From NCBI GenBank assembly GCA_963842455.1, contig CAWJHE010000016.1:9882-73881 (forward strand): a stretch of 64,000 nucleotides of DNA. The letters run 5' to 3'. The notes under the pieces are model-generated. The model saw only the letters and a list, made by a program, of their open reading frames with translations. It was not told where the DNA came from and did not search any database. Origin of the DNA: CAWJHE01 sp963842455 (GTDB taxonomy: Bacteria; Chloroflexota; Anaerolineae; Anaerolineales; UBA4823). The stretch's first letter is position 1. Every line of letters starts with the position of its first letter. The position numbers and the translations under genes were made by a program. Below, one piece after another: positions 17,034-26,369 of this stretch.

Positions 17034-17776
17034 AACAGACAATGCCCGCGATGAACCACTCACGAACAACCAGCAGTGAACACAAGCCGAAACCTGTTAC
17101 CAGTAATCGATGGCTTCTATTCCTGCTGCTCGCCCTGCTCTTGCTCAGCTGCTCACTGCCCACAGTGGCCATCTCTCGCATCCTCTACACCCCCACACCG
17201 ACGCCAACCGCCACCGCCACTCAAACCCTGACCCCCAGCCCGACTGCCACCTTCACCCGCACTCCAACCCTGACGCATACACCCACGCCCACCAACACTG
17301 CCACCCCCACCCCGATCACACCCACGGCTACACGCACAAACACGCCCAGCGCCACCCCCCTCCCGCCGACGATCACACCCGGCATCAACGAAATCACTTC
17401 CGGGCAAGATGCCTGGCGCTTGCTGCTGGTCGACACCCCGCAAACCATCGAAATGCATGGCATCTACTTCCCTGGCAAGGACGGCGTTTACATGCCCAAT
17501 TATCTCTTTTTGCGCTTAAATTTCGAATGCCGCACCCAAACCCCCTTGCTCAGCCTGTACACCGGAGCAGACAAAGGCCTGCTCTACGCTGCCCGCCCGG
17601 ATGGCATTCCCGATCTGACCATCCTCGACCCGGCTGGGAATATCTACCCGGTCGTCCTGGTGGGTCCGTGCTGGCTGGCGGCGCCGCTACCCAAACCCCG
17701 CCTGATCCCCGGCGAATACACCCTGCGCTTCCAGAACCTGCCGGAGTTCTACTTTGATTTTTCTAGCCTGCCCTGA
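17030..17776 (+). CDS. Exported protein with Thr/Pro linker, probable lipoprotein
   Basis: 248 residues. After a polar start (about 25 residues) there is a hydrophobic segment LLFLLLALLLLSC (possible lipobox Cys), then about 70 residues of TPT/TAT-type linker, then a folded domain of about 125 residues with no recognised motif. The long disordered linker suggests a cell-surface protein standing off the membrane. ATG 17030 overlaps the TGA of the toxin gene (ATGA), so it may be translated with it, but nothing links their functions. An upstream TTG and two further ATGs are alternative starts. Confidence 0.7.
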   Translation: MKQTMPAMNHSRTTSSEHKPKPVTSNRWLLFLLLALLLLSCSLPTVAISRILYTPTPTPTATATQTLTPSPTATFTRTPTLTHTPTPTNTATPTPITPTATRTNTPSATPLPPTITPGINEITSGQDAWRLLLVDTPQTIEMHGIYFPGKDGVYMPNYLFLRLNFECRTQTPLLSLYTGADKGLLYAARPDGIPDLTILDPAGNIYPVVLVGPCWLAAPLPKPRLIPGEYTLRFQNLPEFYFDFSSLP

Positions 17777-18162
17777 GAATTTAGATCAAAGCTACGCTTT
17801 TGCCCCAGACACCTCAAAGCAAGCTTTGCAAACTTGGCGGGCTTTGCGAGATATCAGGTTACTCCAAAAGGATCGTCCCTAATGACAACCGTCATTGCAA
17901 GGAGATCATCCTTTGCCCGGAGTTCAGCGCACTTCGCTGCCCCAGTAATCTTTCCCTACCAGCGCTGAGCCTGTTTCGCAAAGTGTCGGTTCTAATGATA
18001 CTTGTTCCGTTGGTCTTGCGAGACTTCAGTGAAGCAATCTAACAGCTCTGAGACAAGACCACCGAGATTGCTTCGCGCAAAACACTTCAATGACTGCCGG
18101 AGGTCCTGTTATTCGCAATTGTCGCTTCAGAACTCCTGAATCAAGAACTACACGCATTCTTA
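17777..18162. repeat. Diverged single copies of the CATTGCGAG/CAATCTTTCC repeat family
   Basis: GTCATTGCAAGGAGATCATC, GGAGTTCAGCGCACTTCGCTGC and AATCTTTCCCTACCAGCGC (17888-17970) match the array at 25640-26340. GAAGCAATCTAACAGC and GAGATTGCTTCGCGC (18030-18080) match the hairpin arms at 63150-64000. No gene is seen. Confidence 0.6.
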
Positions 18163-18428
18163 CTAATCCTGTCTGGCATTCTCAATATCATTCAATCTCA
18201 TCTCCGAGTAAGATACATTGAGGTTATCAAGTTTCTCCACACCGCATCAAATTTAGCCAGGATTTCATTTTCTTGAAGTTGTTGATACCTTCATAATCTT
18301 CATAAGGAATCAAGACAGCCTCTGGACGTGAACCCTGGTTAATATGATGGCTGCCCTTTATTGACAACCAGCTCAAAAAAACTTCGAAATTTGCTTTGTA
18401 ATTCGGTTACACCAATCATTTGCTGCAT
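18163..18428 (-). pseudogene. Phd/YefM-type antitoxin remnant
   Basis: Starting from ATG 18428 behind a GGAGG site, the minus strand reads MQQMIGVTELQSKFRSFFEL, then VVNKG. It then continues, after a frame change, as HHINQGSRPEAVLIPYEDYE, then QQLQENEILAKFDAVWRNL and, after another, LDNLNVSYSEMRLNDIENA up to the stop at 18163. VTELQ..FR..F..V and SRPEAVLIPYEDY are the classic Phd/YefM antitoxin pattern. At least three single-base changes are needed, so it is broken or badly sequenced. No toxin ORF follows; repeats do. I am confident of the family. Confidence 0.65.
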
Positions 18429-18572
18429 AATTGCCTCCAAAGATACATAATGATATACATATTATACTATGTACTTGCGGGCTCATGAGAGCTCTGCAAA
18501 AGATACAAAAGTTTGCGACCTTTGCGACTTTGCGAGAGATCCAACAATGGCTACAATGTATTCTATGCAAAA

Positions 18573-19791
18573 TTAATAACAAAACTGGCTGACCAGGTTG
18601 CCTTGCGGATCGCGCAGATAAGCGCAGTCGCCAGCGTCATCCCAGATCGCCGACGGGCTGTAGAATGACAGCCCGCAGGCCTCGGGCACATACTGGTTGG
18701 TATAGATGCGGCAATATCCGCCGGCAATTAGCAACAAGTTGGGGAAGGTAAACTTATGTCCTTTTTCATCGCTCAGCGTCCAACCGGAAAGCTGCACGGC
18801 AAAGGTGGACAGGTTGCGGATTTCAGCAAACTCGTTCGGATCCTGCCAGCCCTCGCCCTTGGGGTTGATAAACACCACACGCACATCGCCTGTTACGGAT
18901 TGGGGCGTCGGGGTCGGGATCGGCGTCCGTGTAGGCGTGGCTGCAGCAGCCCAGATTCCTAACCCGGCAGCCTGCGCCAGGCGTTGCGCTTCGAAAAAGA
19001 AAACATCACAGCTGACATCTGGCGGGAAAGAATTCGCCCGAGCAAAACCCTGCCGGATCAATTCATGGTTGACAAATACCCCTTGCGCCAAAACATAGCG
19101 CACCCACTGACCCTGTTGGTTCACATTCGAGCGTTCTTTGATCAGGGTGACCCACTTACCCTCAACCAGGCGGCGATTGGCCCTCAGCGCCTGGTCATAA
19201 ACCACACTTCCTTCAACATCTGGCAGCTCAACGCCGATATAACGCACCTGAACCGGTTCGCCATCGACTTCAATTTCGATCGTCGCCCCATCGATCACCT
19301 CTTTTACCAGCGCCACCTGGCTGACGCTATTCCAGGGAGCGCACCAGTTCGATGTCGCCAGCGATGCCGCCGTTGGGGTAGGCAAAGGGCGTAAAGGTGG
19401 GTCTGGGTGTAAAAAAGGCCGGGTTGGGCGTCAGCTCTCCTGGGTCAATCAAGGAATGGCGTGGGAGAAGATGTTGGCGTTTCGACGGGGGTGCCCTGGG
19501 TTTGCGTGGTATCCGGTCCCGGGTAAGTCGTCGTCCCTGGCGTGGATGTCTCCGGACCGGGATACACATCCGTGCAGTGATGGTCGGCTGCACGGGCGGG
19601 TAGGTGGTCTCGTCGATCTGCGCCAGACCGGGCGAGCTATCCGTGCTGCGCGCAGCCAGGCTGACGATCACGGCCACCAGGCCAGCCATCAAACCCAGCA
19701 AAGCCAAACCCATCAGCAAGCGCAGCACTTTCGGCGGGCGCTGTTCGGGTGGTAAATGACCGGAGCTCAGCGGGTCTTGAGAAATGCCCAT
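18573..19791 (-). pseudogene. Membrane-anchored SNase-like nuclease with lamin-tail domain, frameshifted
   Basis: From 19791 the protein starts with a short cytosolic part and one membrane helix (LLMGLALLGLMAGLVAVIV). A Thr/Pro linker follows, partly in another frame (YPGPETSTPGTTTYPGPDTT). A thermonuclease-like domain comes next: VALVKEVIDGATIEIEVDG, IGVELPDVEG, WVTLIKERSNVNQQGQWVRY and VNHELIRQGFARAN. It ends in a lamin-tail-like beta domain (VVFINPKGEGWQDPNEFAEI, then LSGWTLSDEKG). At least two to three frame changes lie between about 19560 and 19380. The usual SNase acidic/Arg active site is only partly evident. Expected role: degradation of extracellular nucleic acid. Confidence 0.75.
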
Positions 19792-19894
19792 ACCCCCATT
19801 ATAGCCTGATCTTTATATAATCGCCCTTAACAATACCTGCCGGTCGACAATTCCCAATGTTTTCCCCTGCGTATCAACCATCCAAAAACACACC

Positions 19895-19923
19895 TTGACA
19901 AGAACATTTGTTCTAATTATAAT
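19895..19923 (+). promoter_or_regulatory. Sigma-70 promoter with an embedded LexA-type palindrome
   Basis: TTGACA (19895-19900) and TATAAT (19918-19923) are both perfect and are 17 bases apart. The spacer starts with the palindrome AGAACATTTGTTCT (19901-19914), which contains GAACATTTGTTC, a full match to the GAACNNNNGTTC LexA/DinR box of Gram-positive bacteria. A repressor bound there would block RNA polymerase. The next gene starts 38 bases downstream at 19961. Confidence 0.75.
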
Positions 19924-19960
19924 CAAAGCAAACCGTTAGCACAGGGAGAGAACAAATCCG

Positions 19961-21175
19961 ATGATTAGCTTTAGACGCATTTCAAAAGGGCAGCATTTGT
20001 CACGCCGCAGACGGGCGCCCGCTATCCGGCTCAAGATGATCATCCTGCCTGTTGTCGCCCGCCTCCTACCAGGAACTACCCCTACAGCCTTTTCGCGCCG
20101 GGCGCACCCCGTCCAGCGCGCAAGCCATCCCACGGAGCATCGCATGGTCACTTTGCCGCCCCCTTTCACGCCCCTGCTCACCGCGCTGATCGGCGACCCT
20201 CGCCTTTCGGCCTCACTTTTCCGCAGTTACGCCCGCCTGTACGCCGCCGCCTGGCCTTACGCCTACCAGTGCACTGCCGCGCTGGATTTTGAAAGCCAGG
20301 TGGTCGCCTTACTGGGCGTCAGCCACTCGCAGGCGCGCCAACATCTGCGCCTGCTGCGCCAACGCGGCCTGCTAAGCTGGAGCAGCGACGGCAGCCGCCG
20401 CTATATCTTTCGCTTCGCCTCCCCGCAGCTGAGCATCTACCCTGGGCCAGACGAGCAGCCCATCCGCGCCGCCCTGCCCGCCGCCGGGCTCTCCCCAGGA
20501 GAAGCAACCCCAAGCGCTGTAGCCAGCAGCTTGCCAAACCAGGCAGCCGCCCAGGACGGAGCATCGCGAAAACCCACTGTACCGCCCAAGACACTCCCCG
20601 CCGCCGACTCCGGATTACCGGACAATGGTGGTGTTGGAGTTAATTTCATTAATCAAGATAGACTCATACAACAACAACCAGACTCCGCAAAAACATACGG
20701 GGTCATCTGCGCCGCCCAATCTGCAACGCCAGATGCGTATTACAGCCAGGCTGTGGAATTCCTGCGCCGCGCCGGCGTGTGGAACAAGACCGCCGATCGC
20801 CTGGCGCAACAGATCGCCGCCAATGAGCACAGCGGCGACCCCGAGCTGCCCGGCGTGGGCGATGTGCTGGGCTGGATGGCCTATTGTTACGCCGACCGCG
20901 AGCGCAACCAGATCAGCAACCCGGCAGCCGTACTGGCCGCCAACCTGACCAACAACCGCCCCTGCCCGCAGACCTACCTCCCGCCGCTTATCTGCACCAG
21001 CTGCAAGCGCAGCCAGGAATATTGCCGTTGCAAGCCAGGCAAAGCCCAATACGCCTACCCGGCCGAATTCGTGACGCCGGCGCTGAAAGGTGTTAACAAA
21101 TATTCAACTTATGCCGACCGTTGGGGGGTGTGCATGTATTGCCATGCGGTTCCTTGCCAATGTGAACAGGAGTAG
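19961..21175 (+). CDS. Winged-helix DNA-binding protein with C-terminal Cys clusters
   Basis: 404 residues; family not recognised. A basic leader (about 60 residues, many Arg) precedes a winged-helix-like domain (VVALLGVSHSQARQHLRLLR, then QRGLL). A Pro/Ala/Ser-rich linker follows, then a second helical domain (FLRRAGVWNKTADRLAQQIA). The C-terminus has two Cys clusters, CTSCKRSQEYCRC and CMYCHAVPCQC, likely zinc sites. GGGAGAG precedes ATG 19961, but ATG 20144 (GGAG upstream) would give a cleaner start without the basic leader. It lies behind the promoter with the LexA-like palindrome, so a DNA-damage-induced regulator or replication-type protein is possible. A small LuxR-type gene follows after 43 bases. 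Confidence 0.7.
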   Translation: MISFRRISKGQHLSRRRRAPAIRLKMIILPVVARLLPGTTPTAFSRRAHPVQRASHPTEHRMVTLPPPFTPLLTALIGDPRLSASLFRSYARLYAAAWPYAYQCTAALDFESQVVALLGVSHSQARQHLRLLRQRGLLSWSSDGSRRYIFRFASPQLSIYPGPDEQPIRAALPAAGLSPGEATPSAVASSLPNQAAAQDGASRKPTVPPKTLPAADSGLPDNGGVGVNFINQDRLIQQQPDSAKTYGVICAAQSATPDAYYSQAVEFLRRAGVWNKTADRLAQQIAANEHSGDPELPGVGDVLGWMAYCYADRERNQISNPAAVLAANLTNNRPCPQTYLPPLICTSCKRSQEYCRCKPGKAQYAYPAEFVTPALKGVNKYSTYADRWGVCMYCHAVPCQCEQE

Positions 21176-21218
21176 CCGCTTTGGATGCACAAGCTACGGA
21201 AAGCGCTCAAGAAAGACG

Positions 21219-21632
21219 ATGGAAATGAACCTGTGGAGGAGATTTTTGCGCTCCCTGGGGCTGCAGCCGATCGCCGAGAAACGCCGCTTCAAGATGGATG
21301 CCGCCCTCATCGACTACGTGCAGACCCTGGCAGAGCAGGAGCACCGCCCGCCGGAAGAACTGGCCGCCGACCTGCTCGCCAGCGGATTGGAGCGCCGTGA
21401 CCAGATGTACCTGGCTGCCCACTGCTGGAGCCGCCTGACGCCACGCGAACAACAGGTGGCTGCCCTGGCCTGCCTGGGTTACTCTAACCGTCAGATTGCC
21501 GGGCGGCTGGTGATCACCATCGAAACGGTCAAGTCGCACATGACCAGCGCCCTGCGCAAATTCGAGCTCACCAACCGCAGCGAGCTGCGCCAATCCCTGG
21601 ACGGCTGGGACTTCAGCGAATGGGATAAATAA
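21219..21632 (+). CDS. Small LuxR-type helix-turn-helix protein
   Basis: About 137 residues from ATG 21219. The C-terminal 65 residues are a GerE/LuxR DNA-binding domain (LTPREQQVAALACLGYSNRQ, then IAGRLVITIETVKSHM). The N-terminal part (about 65 residues) is helical and matches no receiver or autoinducer domain. The frame is open up to 21090, overlapping the previous gene, but that part is a shadow. The ribosome site is weak (AAGAAAG). It lies directly after the winged-helix/Cys-cluster gene and probably shares its promoter. A hairpin terminator follows three bases after the stop. Confidence 0.75.
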   Translation: MEMNLWRRFLRSLGLQPIAEKRRFKMDAALIDYVQTLAEQEHRPPEELAADLLASGLERRDQMYLAAHCWSRLTPREQQVAALACLGYSNRQIAGRLVITIETVKSHMTSALRKFELTNRSELRQSLDGWDFSEWDK

Positions 21633-21634
21633 AC

Positions 21635-21671
21635 CAAGGGAGACCGGCGAGCTGATCGCCAATCTCCCTTG
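21635..21671 (+). terminator. Hairpin after the LuxR-type gene
   Basis: CAAGGGAGA and TCTCCCTTG pair, with an inner GGCGA/TCGCC helix. The T tract is weak (ATCCATCTTT). It lies between convergent genes and may serve both. Confidence 0.6.
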
Positions 21672-21698
21672 ATCCATCTTTGAGATTTCGGGTGAAAT

Positions 21699-21941
21699 TT
21701 AATTTTTAATTTCGACGCCCAGGTGCGAGAGGATAATATCCAGGGGCCAATGACGGTGCTCGCTGAAGGCGCGCATCGCATCCTGTAAGGCGCGCTTCTT
21801 TTCATCTTTATGCCGCGTCAACCATCCACCTACGGTGATCTGACCCAGGCAATCGTAGATATCTGCGACAGTGCCATTGCTCTGCCGTACAGCCTGGTTT
21901 ACATATTCGTGCAAATATTTCTGGTATATCTGATTGTCCAT
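21699..21941 (-). CDS. Small conserved-looking hypothetical protein
   Basis: 80 residues, charged and helical, no signal peptide or recognised motif (DIYDCLGQITVGGWLTRH near the middle). A strong GAGGAGTGG site lies before the ATG, which argues that it is a real gene. It is convergent with the LuxR-type gene. Function unknown. Confidence 0.6.
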   Translation of the reverse strand: MDNQIYQKYLHEYVNQAVRQSNGTVADIYDCLGQITVGGWLTRHKDEKKRALQDAMRAFSEHRHWPLDIILSHLGVEIKN

Positions 21942-22039
21942 TAACCACTCCTCAGCTTCAGGAGCTGCAATTTCGCATGGTCCATTTGAAGTATAGTGCT
22001 TAAAATTCTACAATGATTGTAACTCAAAGTACCACTTTT

Positions 22040-22192
22040 TTTCATGTATTCGTGAGCTTATTCGCGGAAGAGATTTGTTGCACACACAACCAGGTTTTCA
22101 ACCGCTAAGGACACCAAGAGGCGCTAAGGTATTTAAGCTGTTTTTCCACTGATAAATCCTTCGCGTCCTTAGTGGTTCAAAATCGCGGATTG
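22040..22192. repeat. TTCGTG words and an AACCGCTAAGGAC fold-back
   Basis: ATTCGTGAGCTTATTCGCGG is followed by AACCGCTAAGGACACCAAGA and, 65 bases on, TTCGCGTCCTTAGTGGTT, which pairs with it. The same pair, diverged, lies at 15772-15835. Intergenic repeat. Confidence 0.55.
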
Positions 22193-22201
22193 CGCAGAGA
22201 A

Positions 22202-23012
22202 TTATGCCTGTTTTCTACAGGCGTACAGGTATCCCAGGTTGGCGTGCACCAGGTTTGGGGTTCGTTTCACCTCAAATCCCTGTCCACCCAAAAAGGTTTC
22301 CAGGTCCTGGTAGGTGTACCCGTGGACGCCGTCGTGATACTCCATCACCAGGCGCTGGACGCGCTCCAACGCTTCCGGTTTGGCATTAAATAGGATATCG
22401 TATTCAGCGCCTTCACAATCCATCTTTAACAGGTCGCAACGCTGGATGCCATTTTGCACAAATACCTCGTTCAAGGCCAGGCTGGTGACCTGAACCGTGC
22501 GCTCGCCAGCGTTGGCGCTTGCGGGCTGCGATTGCCGGCTTTGAATCTGCAGCGGCTCGCCCCCCGACAAATCCAGGACCAAAGCGCCGGTCTGACCCAC
22601 TGCCTGCTGAAAAATTTGCACATTGTTCACCCGGTTAACCGCCAGGTTGCGTTCCAACAAATTAAAGGATTCCATAAAGGGTTCATATGCATACACCTGG
22701 TTATTGGGAAACCCTTGGGCTGCCAGGATGGAAAAATCGCCCAACCCGGCGCCAATATCCACCACCGTCCAGCCATCCTGCAAAGGTTGTTCCATAGCGC
22801 TCGTAAAAGCGGTCGAGATGGGTTTCCTTCAAACACCACACATCCATCCGACCGCGTACATAGAAACTCAACCCGCCAGGTTTCAAGCGCACCTGTTTCA
22901 CATCCGCGCCGCCAATCCCCAAGAACATGCGCAAGATCAGCCACGGATTATCAAATTCGGATAGGAGTGTCTGTATCGATTTTAAATAATATGCGTACTT
23001 CGAAAACGCCAT
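22202..23012 (-). pseudogene. FkbM-family SAM methyltransferase, one frameshift
   Basis: The repaired protein has about 270 residues. After an N-terminal region (LKPGGLSFYVRGRMDVWCLK, then ETHLDRFYERYG), the frame changes near 22795-22760 into the methyltransferase core. That core has the SAM-binding loop VVDIGAGLGDFSILAA, AYEPFMESFNLLERNL, and LLKMDCEGAEYDIL, the FkbM hallmark. It ends with VMEYHDGVHGYTYQDLETFL. FkbM proteins O-methylate sugars or secondary metabolites. No biosynthetic cluster surrounds it, so the acceptor is unknown. GGAAAGG lies upstream of ATG 23012. Confidence 0.82.
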
Positions 23013-23088
23013 ACCATAACCTTTCCAAGGTCGTTGAATGATTTACCAGCGGATAAGTATACACCATCGAGATGTCAACCGCAAACTG

Positions 23089-23137
23089 ACCATTTCTTAA
23101 AAAATGGTTAGCCGAGACCAATATTTATGTGTATAAT
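23089..23137 (+). promoter_or_regulatory. Inverted repeat and -10 box upstream of the DUF4332 gene
   Basis: ACCATTT and AAATGGT (23089-23108) form a short inverted repeat. TATAAT at 23132-23137 is a perfect -10 box with only a poor -35 match (TTAGCC). The gene starts at 23175 behind AGGAGG. The inverted repeat could be an operator; this is inference. Confidence 0.4.
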
Positions 23138-23174
23138 AGAATAGTAGTTAATTTTTTCACAGGAGGACATATAA

Positions 23175-23579
23175 ATGGCAAAGCTAGAAGAAGTTGAAGG
23201 CATTGGACCTGCGTTTGCAGAAAAACTACGCGCAGCAGGCATCCCCCACATGGGAGCACTCCTGAAGAAGGGTTCTTCTCCCAAGGGACGAAAGGAGATT
23301 GCAGAAAAATCTGGAATCACTGAAAAACTGATCCTGGAATGGGTCAATCATGTCGATCTTTTCCGCATTAAAGGGGTCGCTTCTGAATATTCCGATCTGT
23401 TAGAAGAAGCCGGTGTGGACACGGTACCCGAGTTAGCCCAACGCCGCCCTGACAACTTGCACGCCAAAATGGTTGAAGTAAACGAAGCCAAAAAACTGGT
23501 GCGCCAACTGCCTTCCCTCAAACAGGTCGAAGGCTGGGTAGCGCAGGCAAAAGCCCTGCCACGCGTCATCGAGTATTAA
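23175..23579 (+). CDS. DUF4332 helix-hairpin-helix protein
   Basis: 134 residues consisting of two helix-hairpin-helix-like halves. The first (VEGIGPAFAEKLRAAGI) has the GIGP.A..L...GI pattern; the second is DLFRIKGVASEYSDLLEEAG, then VDTVPELAQR, followed by a KMVEVNEAKKLVRQLPS tail. This matches DUF4332, common in Chloroflexi and Cyanobacteria and presumed to bind nucleic acid non-specifically. AGGAGG lies eight bases before the ATG. The stop is one base from the end of the convergent lipoprotein gene. Confidence 0.85.
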   Translation: MAKLEEVEGIGPAFAEKLRAAGIPHMGALLKKGSSPKGRKEIAEKSGITEKLILEWVNHVDLFRIKGVASEYSDLLEEAGVDTVPELAQRRPDNLHAKMVEVNEAKKLVRQLPSLKQVEGWVAQAKALPRVIEY

Positions 23580-23580
23580 T

Positions 23581-24922
23581 TTATTCCTGGTTGCGCCGGT
23601 ACTGCCAGCTTCCTTTCTGTATTGAAGTGGGCAAACCGATCGCTGCCAATAAACTCAAACTTAATCGATCTTCCGCCAGGTGCACAGATGCAATCAAGTA
23701 ACCCTGGCGGAAGGTTAATTTTAATGTCCCGTCTGCAAGACATTGCACATTCCCACTTAAAGTCTCCGGCCAATCTGAAAGCACAGCCTGGTAGCGCTGA
23801 TCCACCATAAATTCGATTTCGGAAATTCCGCCATTTTCCATTTCACCATCCGCATCCCAAACACCCGGCAGAGCCTGGCAACCAGCCACACAGACCAGCG
23901 CCAGTCGGAACTGGCGAAGGCGTCTCAGTCGCTGAATTGCCTACCGCATTCAACCGTCCAGGCGCGCCCAGGGTAGAGGTTGGAGCAGGGCTTGCCAAAA
24001 TCCCAGGGATGTACTGCGCCTGTTCAGTGGCAGGCGTAAGCGCCAGCGCTGCCAAGGTCGCCTCGGCAAAGCGCTCAGCCTGACGCTGCGACTGCAAAGC
24101 CGAAGCGACCAGGGTTTCTCCCCATGCAGCCATCTCATCTACACACTGCCCAAATGGTATAGGGGCAGCGCCATCCGACGAACCCGGGCAAACCAAAGCC
24201 AGGCTGCTGGTGAGCGGTTCTAGCATCACCGGCCATTGTGACAGCTCAGACTCCTGAGATAGACGCGCAACCTGGCTGGAGCAAGCCCAATCGAAGGTTA
24301 GTCGCACCTCGCCAGTAGCCCCGCGTGCAGCCGTGCAAGCAAAGAACTGCAGCGCAGCTGCTGCATAACGCGTCGCCTCCCGCAGGCTGTCAGCATCCTT
24401 CGTCATCTCAGTTGGCCGGGTTGGAAACTCTTCCAGGTTATTATCTATACGCACATTATGGGTTATCCGCTGCGATCCACCTGGCGCAGCCAGCCGCACC
24501 AGGTAACTGGTCGCGGAAAATGGCTCCAAAAAAGCTGCATGTCCCAGCGTCGCGCCGCTCTCCGGCGCCCCTTGTTCAGCAAAGTCCACGTACACCGCTC
24601 TGCCCTGTGGAGCAAGCCAGTACGCTCCCATTTTCGCGCCCTGTTCGTACCAGAAGAGCAGCTCGCCGTTGGGCAACCAGGCGATCAACGGAACAGACTG
24701 GTAGCCGGTGGCAATCACGACCGGCTGTTGCGGCCAAGCCATGACAGGAGCTTCCGTTACCTGGACGAACGGCGTTTGTGATGACTGTGCAGCAGGTTGG
24801 CTGTGCACAGCGACAGGGTTCACCACAGGTTGGCTCGTCTGTGGTTTCGGAGTGGTTGCTGTGCAGCCGCTGAGGAAAATTGCGATGATCCAGATTGAGA
24901 CCGTGAATTTTGTAAAGCTCAT
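23581..24922 (-). pseudogene. Lipoprotein of unknown function, one frameshift
   Basis: Start chosen at ATG 24922, which gives a clean signal peptide with lipobox FLSGC. The frame upstream of it adds an unlikely 14 residues. A Pro/Gln/Ser linker leads to a domain of about 280 residues (VPLIAWLPNGELLFWYEQGA) and a second Thr/Pro stretch. Near 23880 the frame changes and continues as QALPGVWDADGEMENGGISE through to 23581. The last part may be a separate beta domain. No family recognised. It is convergent with the DUF4332 gene. Confidence 0.65.
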
Positions 24923-25025
24923 GCGACGATTATAACCGCCCCCTGCTGAGCAAGCTGCCAGCATAACAACATTGTAAAGAATTCACGGGTAAACAACAAT
25001 CCCCGATCGGTGATAGAATCCCGCT

Positions 25026-25583
25026 ATGATCCACGAAAGCATTCGCCCCTGGAAAACGTTGTCCACGCAGACCCTGCTGCAATTCGAGCCTTTCCTGACT
25101 GTTGAAAAGCACGCAGTCCAATTACCGTCTGGTCAAGTGATACCAGACTGGACCATTGTTAAAATTCCGGATGCCGTTATCGTGCCTGCCATCACCCCTG
25201 ACGGTTTGTTCCTGTGTTTTCGCCAGACCAAGTACGCCATCCCAGGCCTGACCCTGGCGCCGGTAGGCGGTATGCTCAACCCTGGGGAGCAGCCGCTGGC
25301 AGCCGCAAAACGAGAATTACTGGAAGAGACGGGATACACAGCCCCCGACTGGACACACCTGGGCAGCTACATCGCCGACCCTAACCGGAGTGTGTGCACC
25401 ATTCACCTGTTCCTTGCTCAGAATGCAGTTCACACCCAAGCAGCCGATGCTGATGATTTAGAAGACCAGCATCTATTACTGCTCCCACGGAATGAAGTTC
25501 AGCAAGCGCTCATTCAGGGAGAATTCAAAGCCATCATGTGGACTGCAGCCATGGCGCTGGCATTAAATCGCTTCTCTATATAA
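25026..25583 (+). CDS. Nudix hydrolase (ADP-ribose pyrophosphatase-like)
   Basis: 185 residues. The Nudix box is complete at residues 82-104: G at 82, E at 88, then REL, then EETGY. The preceding VIVPAITPDGLFLCFRQTKY and the strand LAPVGG are as in ADP-ribose/nucleoside-diphosphate-sugar pyrophosphatases. The enzyme hydrolyses a nucleoside diphosphate linked to another group, using Mg2+, in the cytosol. The exact substrate cannot be told. It is a single gene, transcribed away from the lipoprotein gene, and its ribosome site is weak. Confidence 0.88.
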   Translation: MIHESIRPWKTLSTQTLLQFEPFLTVEKHAVQLPSGQVIPDWTIVKIPDAVIVPAITPDGLFLCFRQTKYAIPGLTLAPVGGMLNPGEQPLAAAKRELLEETGYTAPDWTHLGSYIADPNRSVCTIHLFLAQNAVHTQAADADDLEDQHLLLLPRNEVQQALIQGEFKAIMWTAAMALALNRFSI

Positions 25584-25639
25584 CCTGGTCAACGATAAAT
25601 AAATTAACGTTGGGACCCGCTATGGTCGCAGAGTATTTT

Positions 25640-26340
25640 TAGTGGTTTTGCGTTCTTGATGACATGAGTTATTCCGAGAAGGGCGCTCTTTACTCGGAGG
25701 TCAGCGCACTTCGCTAACCCCACAATCTTTCCATACCAGCGCCGAGACTGCTTCGCAAAGTTCGCTCGCAGTGACAACTGGCATTCCGAGAAGGGCGCTC
25801 TTTACTCGGAGGTCAGCACACTTCGCTAACCCCACAATCTTTCCATACCAGCGCCGAGACTGCTTCGCGAAGTTCGCTCGCAGTGACAACTGGCATTCCG
25901 AACGAAGGGAAGCAATCTCACTCTTTACTACGCGAGCTTCGTACAGAACGTCGCAATACTTCGCTAACGGCGCCACAATCTTTCCGAACTACCAGCCTTG
26001 AGACTGCTTCGCAAAGTTCGCTCGCAGTGACAACTGGCATTGCGAGATGGGCGCTTTTACTCGGAAGTCAGCGCACTTCGCTAACACCGCAATCTTTCCA
26101 TACCAGCGCCGAGACTGCTTCGCACAGTTCGCTCGCAGTGACAACTGGCATTCCGAGAAGGGCGCTCTTTACTCGGAGGTCAGCGCACTTCGCTAACCCC
26201 ACAATCTTTCCCTGCCACCTTCGAGACTGCTTCGCAAAGTTCGCTCGCAGTGACATCTGTCATTGCGAACGCAGTGAAGCAATCTCAGCTCTTGACTAGC
26301 ACCGAGATTTCTTCGCACAGAACGCTCGCAAAGACTCCGC
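25640..26340. repeat. Array of about 112-bp repeats with CATTCCGAG and CACAATCTTTCC arms
   Basis: Units start GGCATTCCGAGAAGGGCGCT and contain CAGCGCACTTCGCTAACCCC, ACAATCTTTCCATACCAGCG and CGAGACTGCTTCGCAAAGTT, then CGCTCGCAGTGACAAC. Copies begin near 25668, 25780, 25892, 26037, 26149 and 26261; spacing is mostly 112 bases. The last unit reads GTCATTGCGAACGCAGTGAA, linking this family to the array at the right end. No gene is supported in this gap. Confidence 0.8.
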
Positions 26341-26369
26341 TTACGGTCGTCACTATAATCCGAATTAAA

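Noticed and set aside
25771..26299. Short ORFs in the 25.6-26.3 kb gap
   Set aside because: They translate tandem repeats; the same words appear in non-coding DNA elsewhere.
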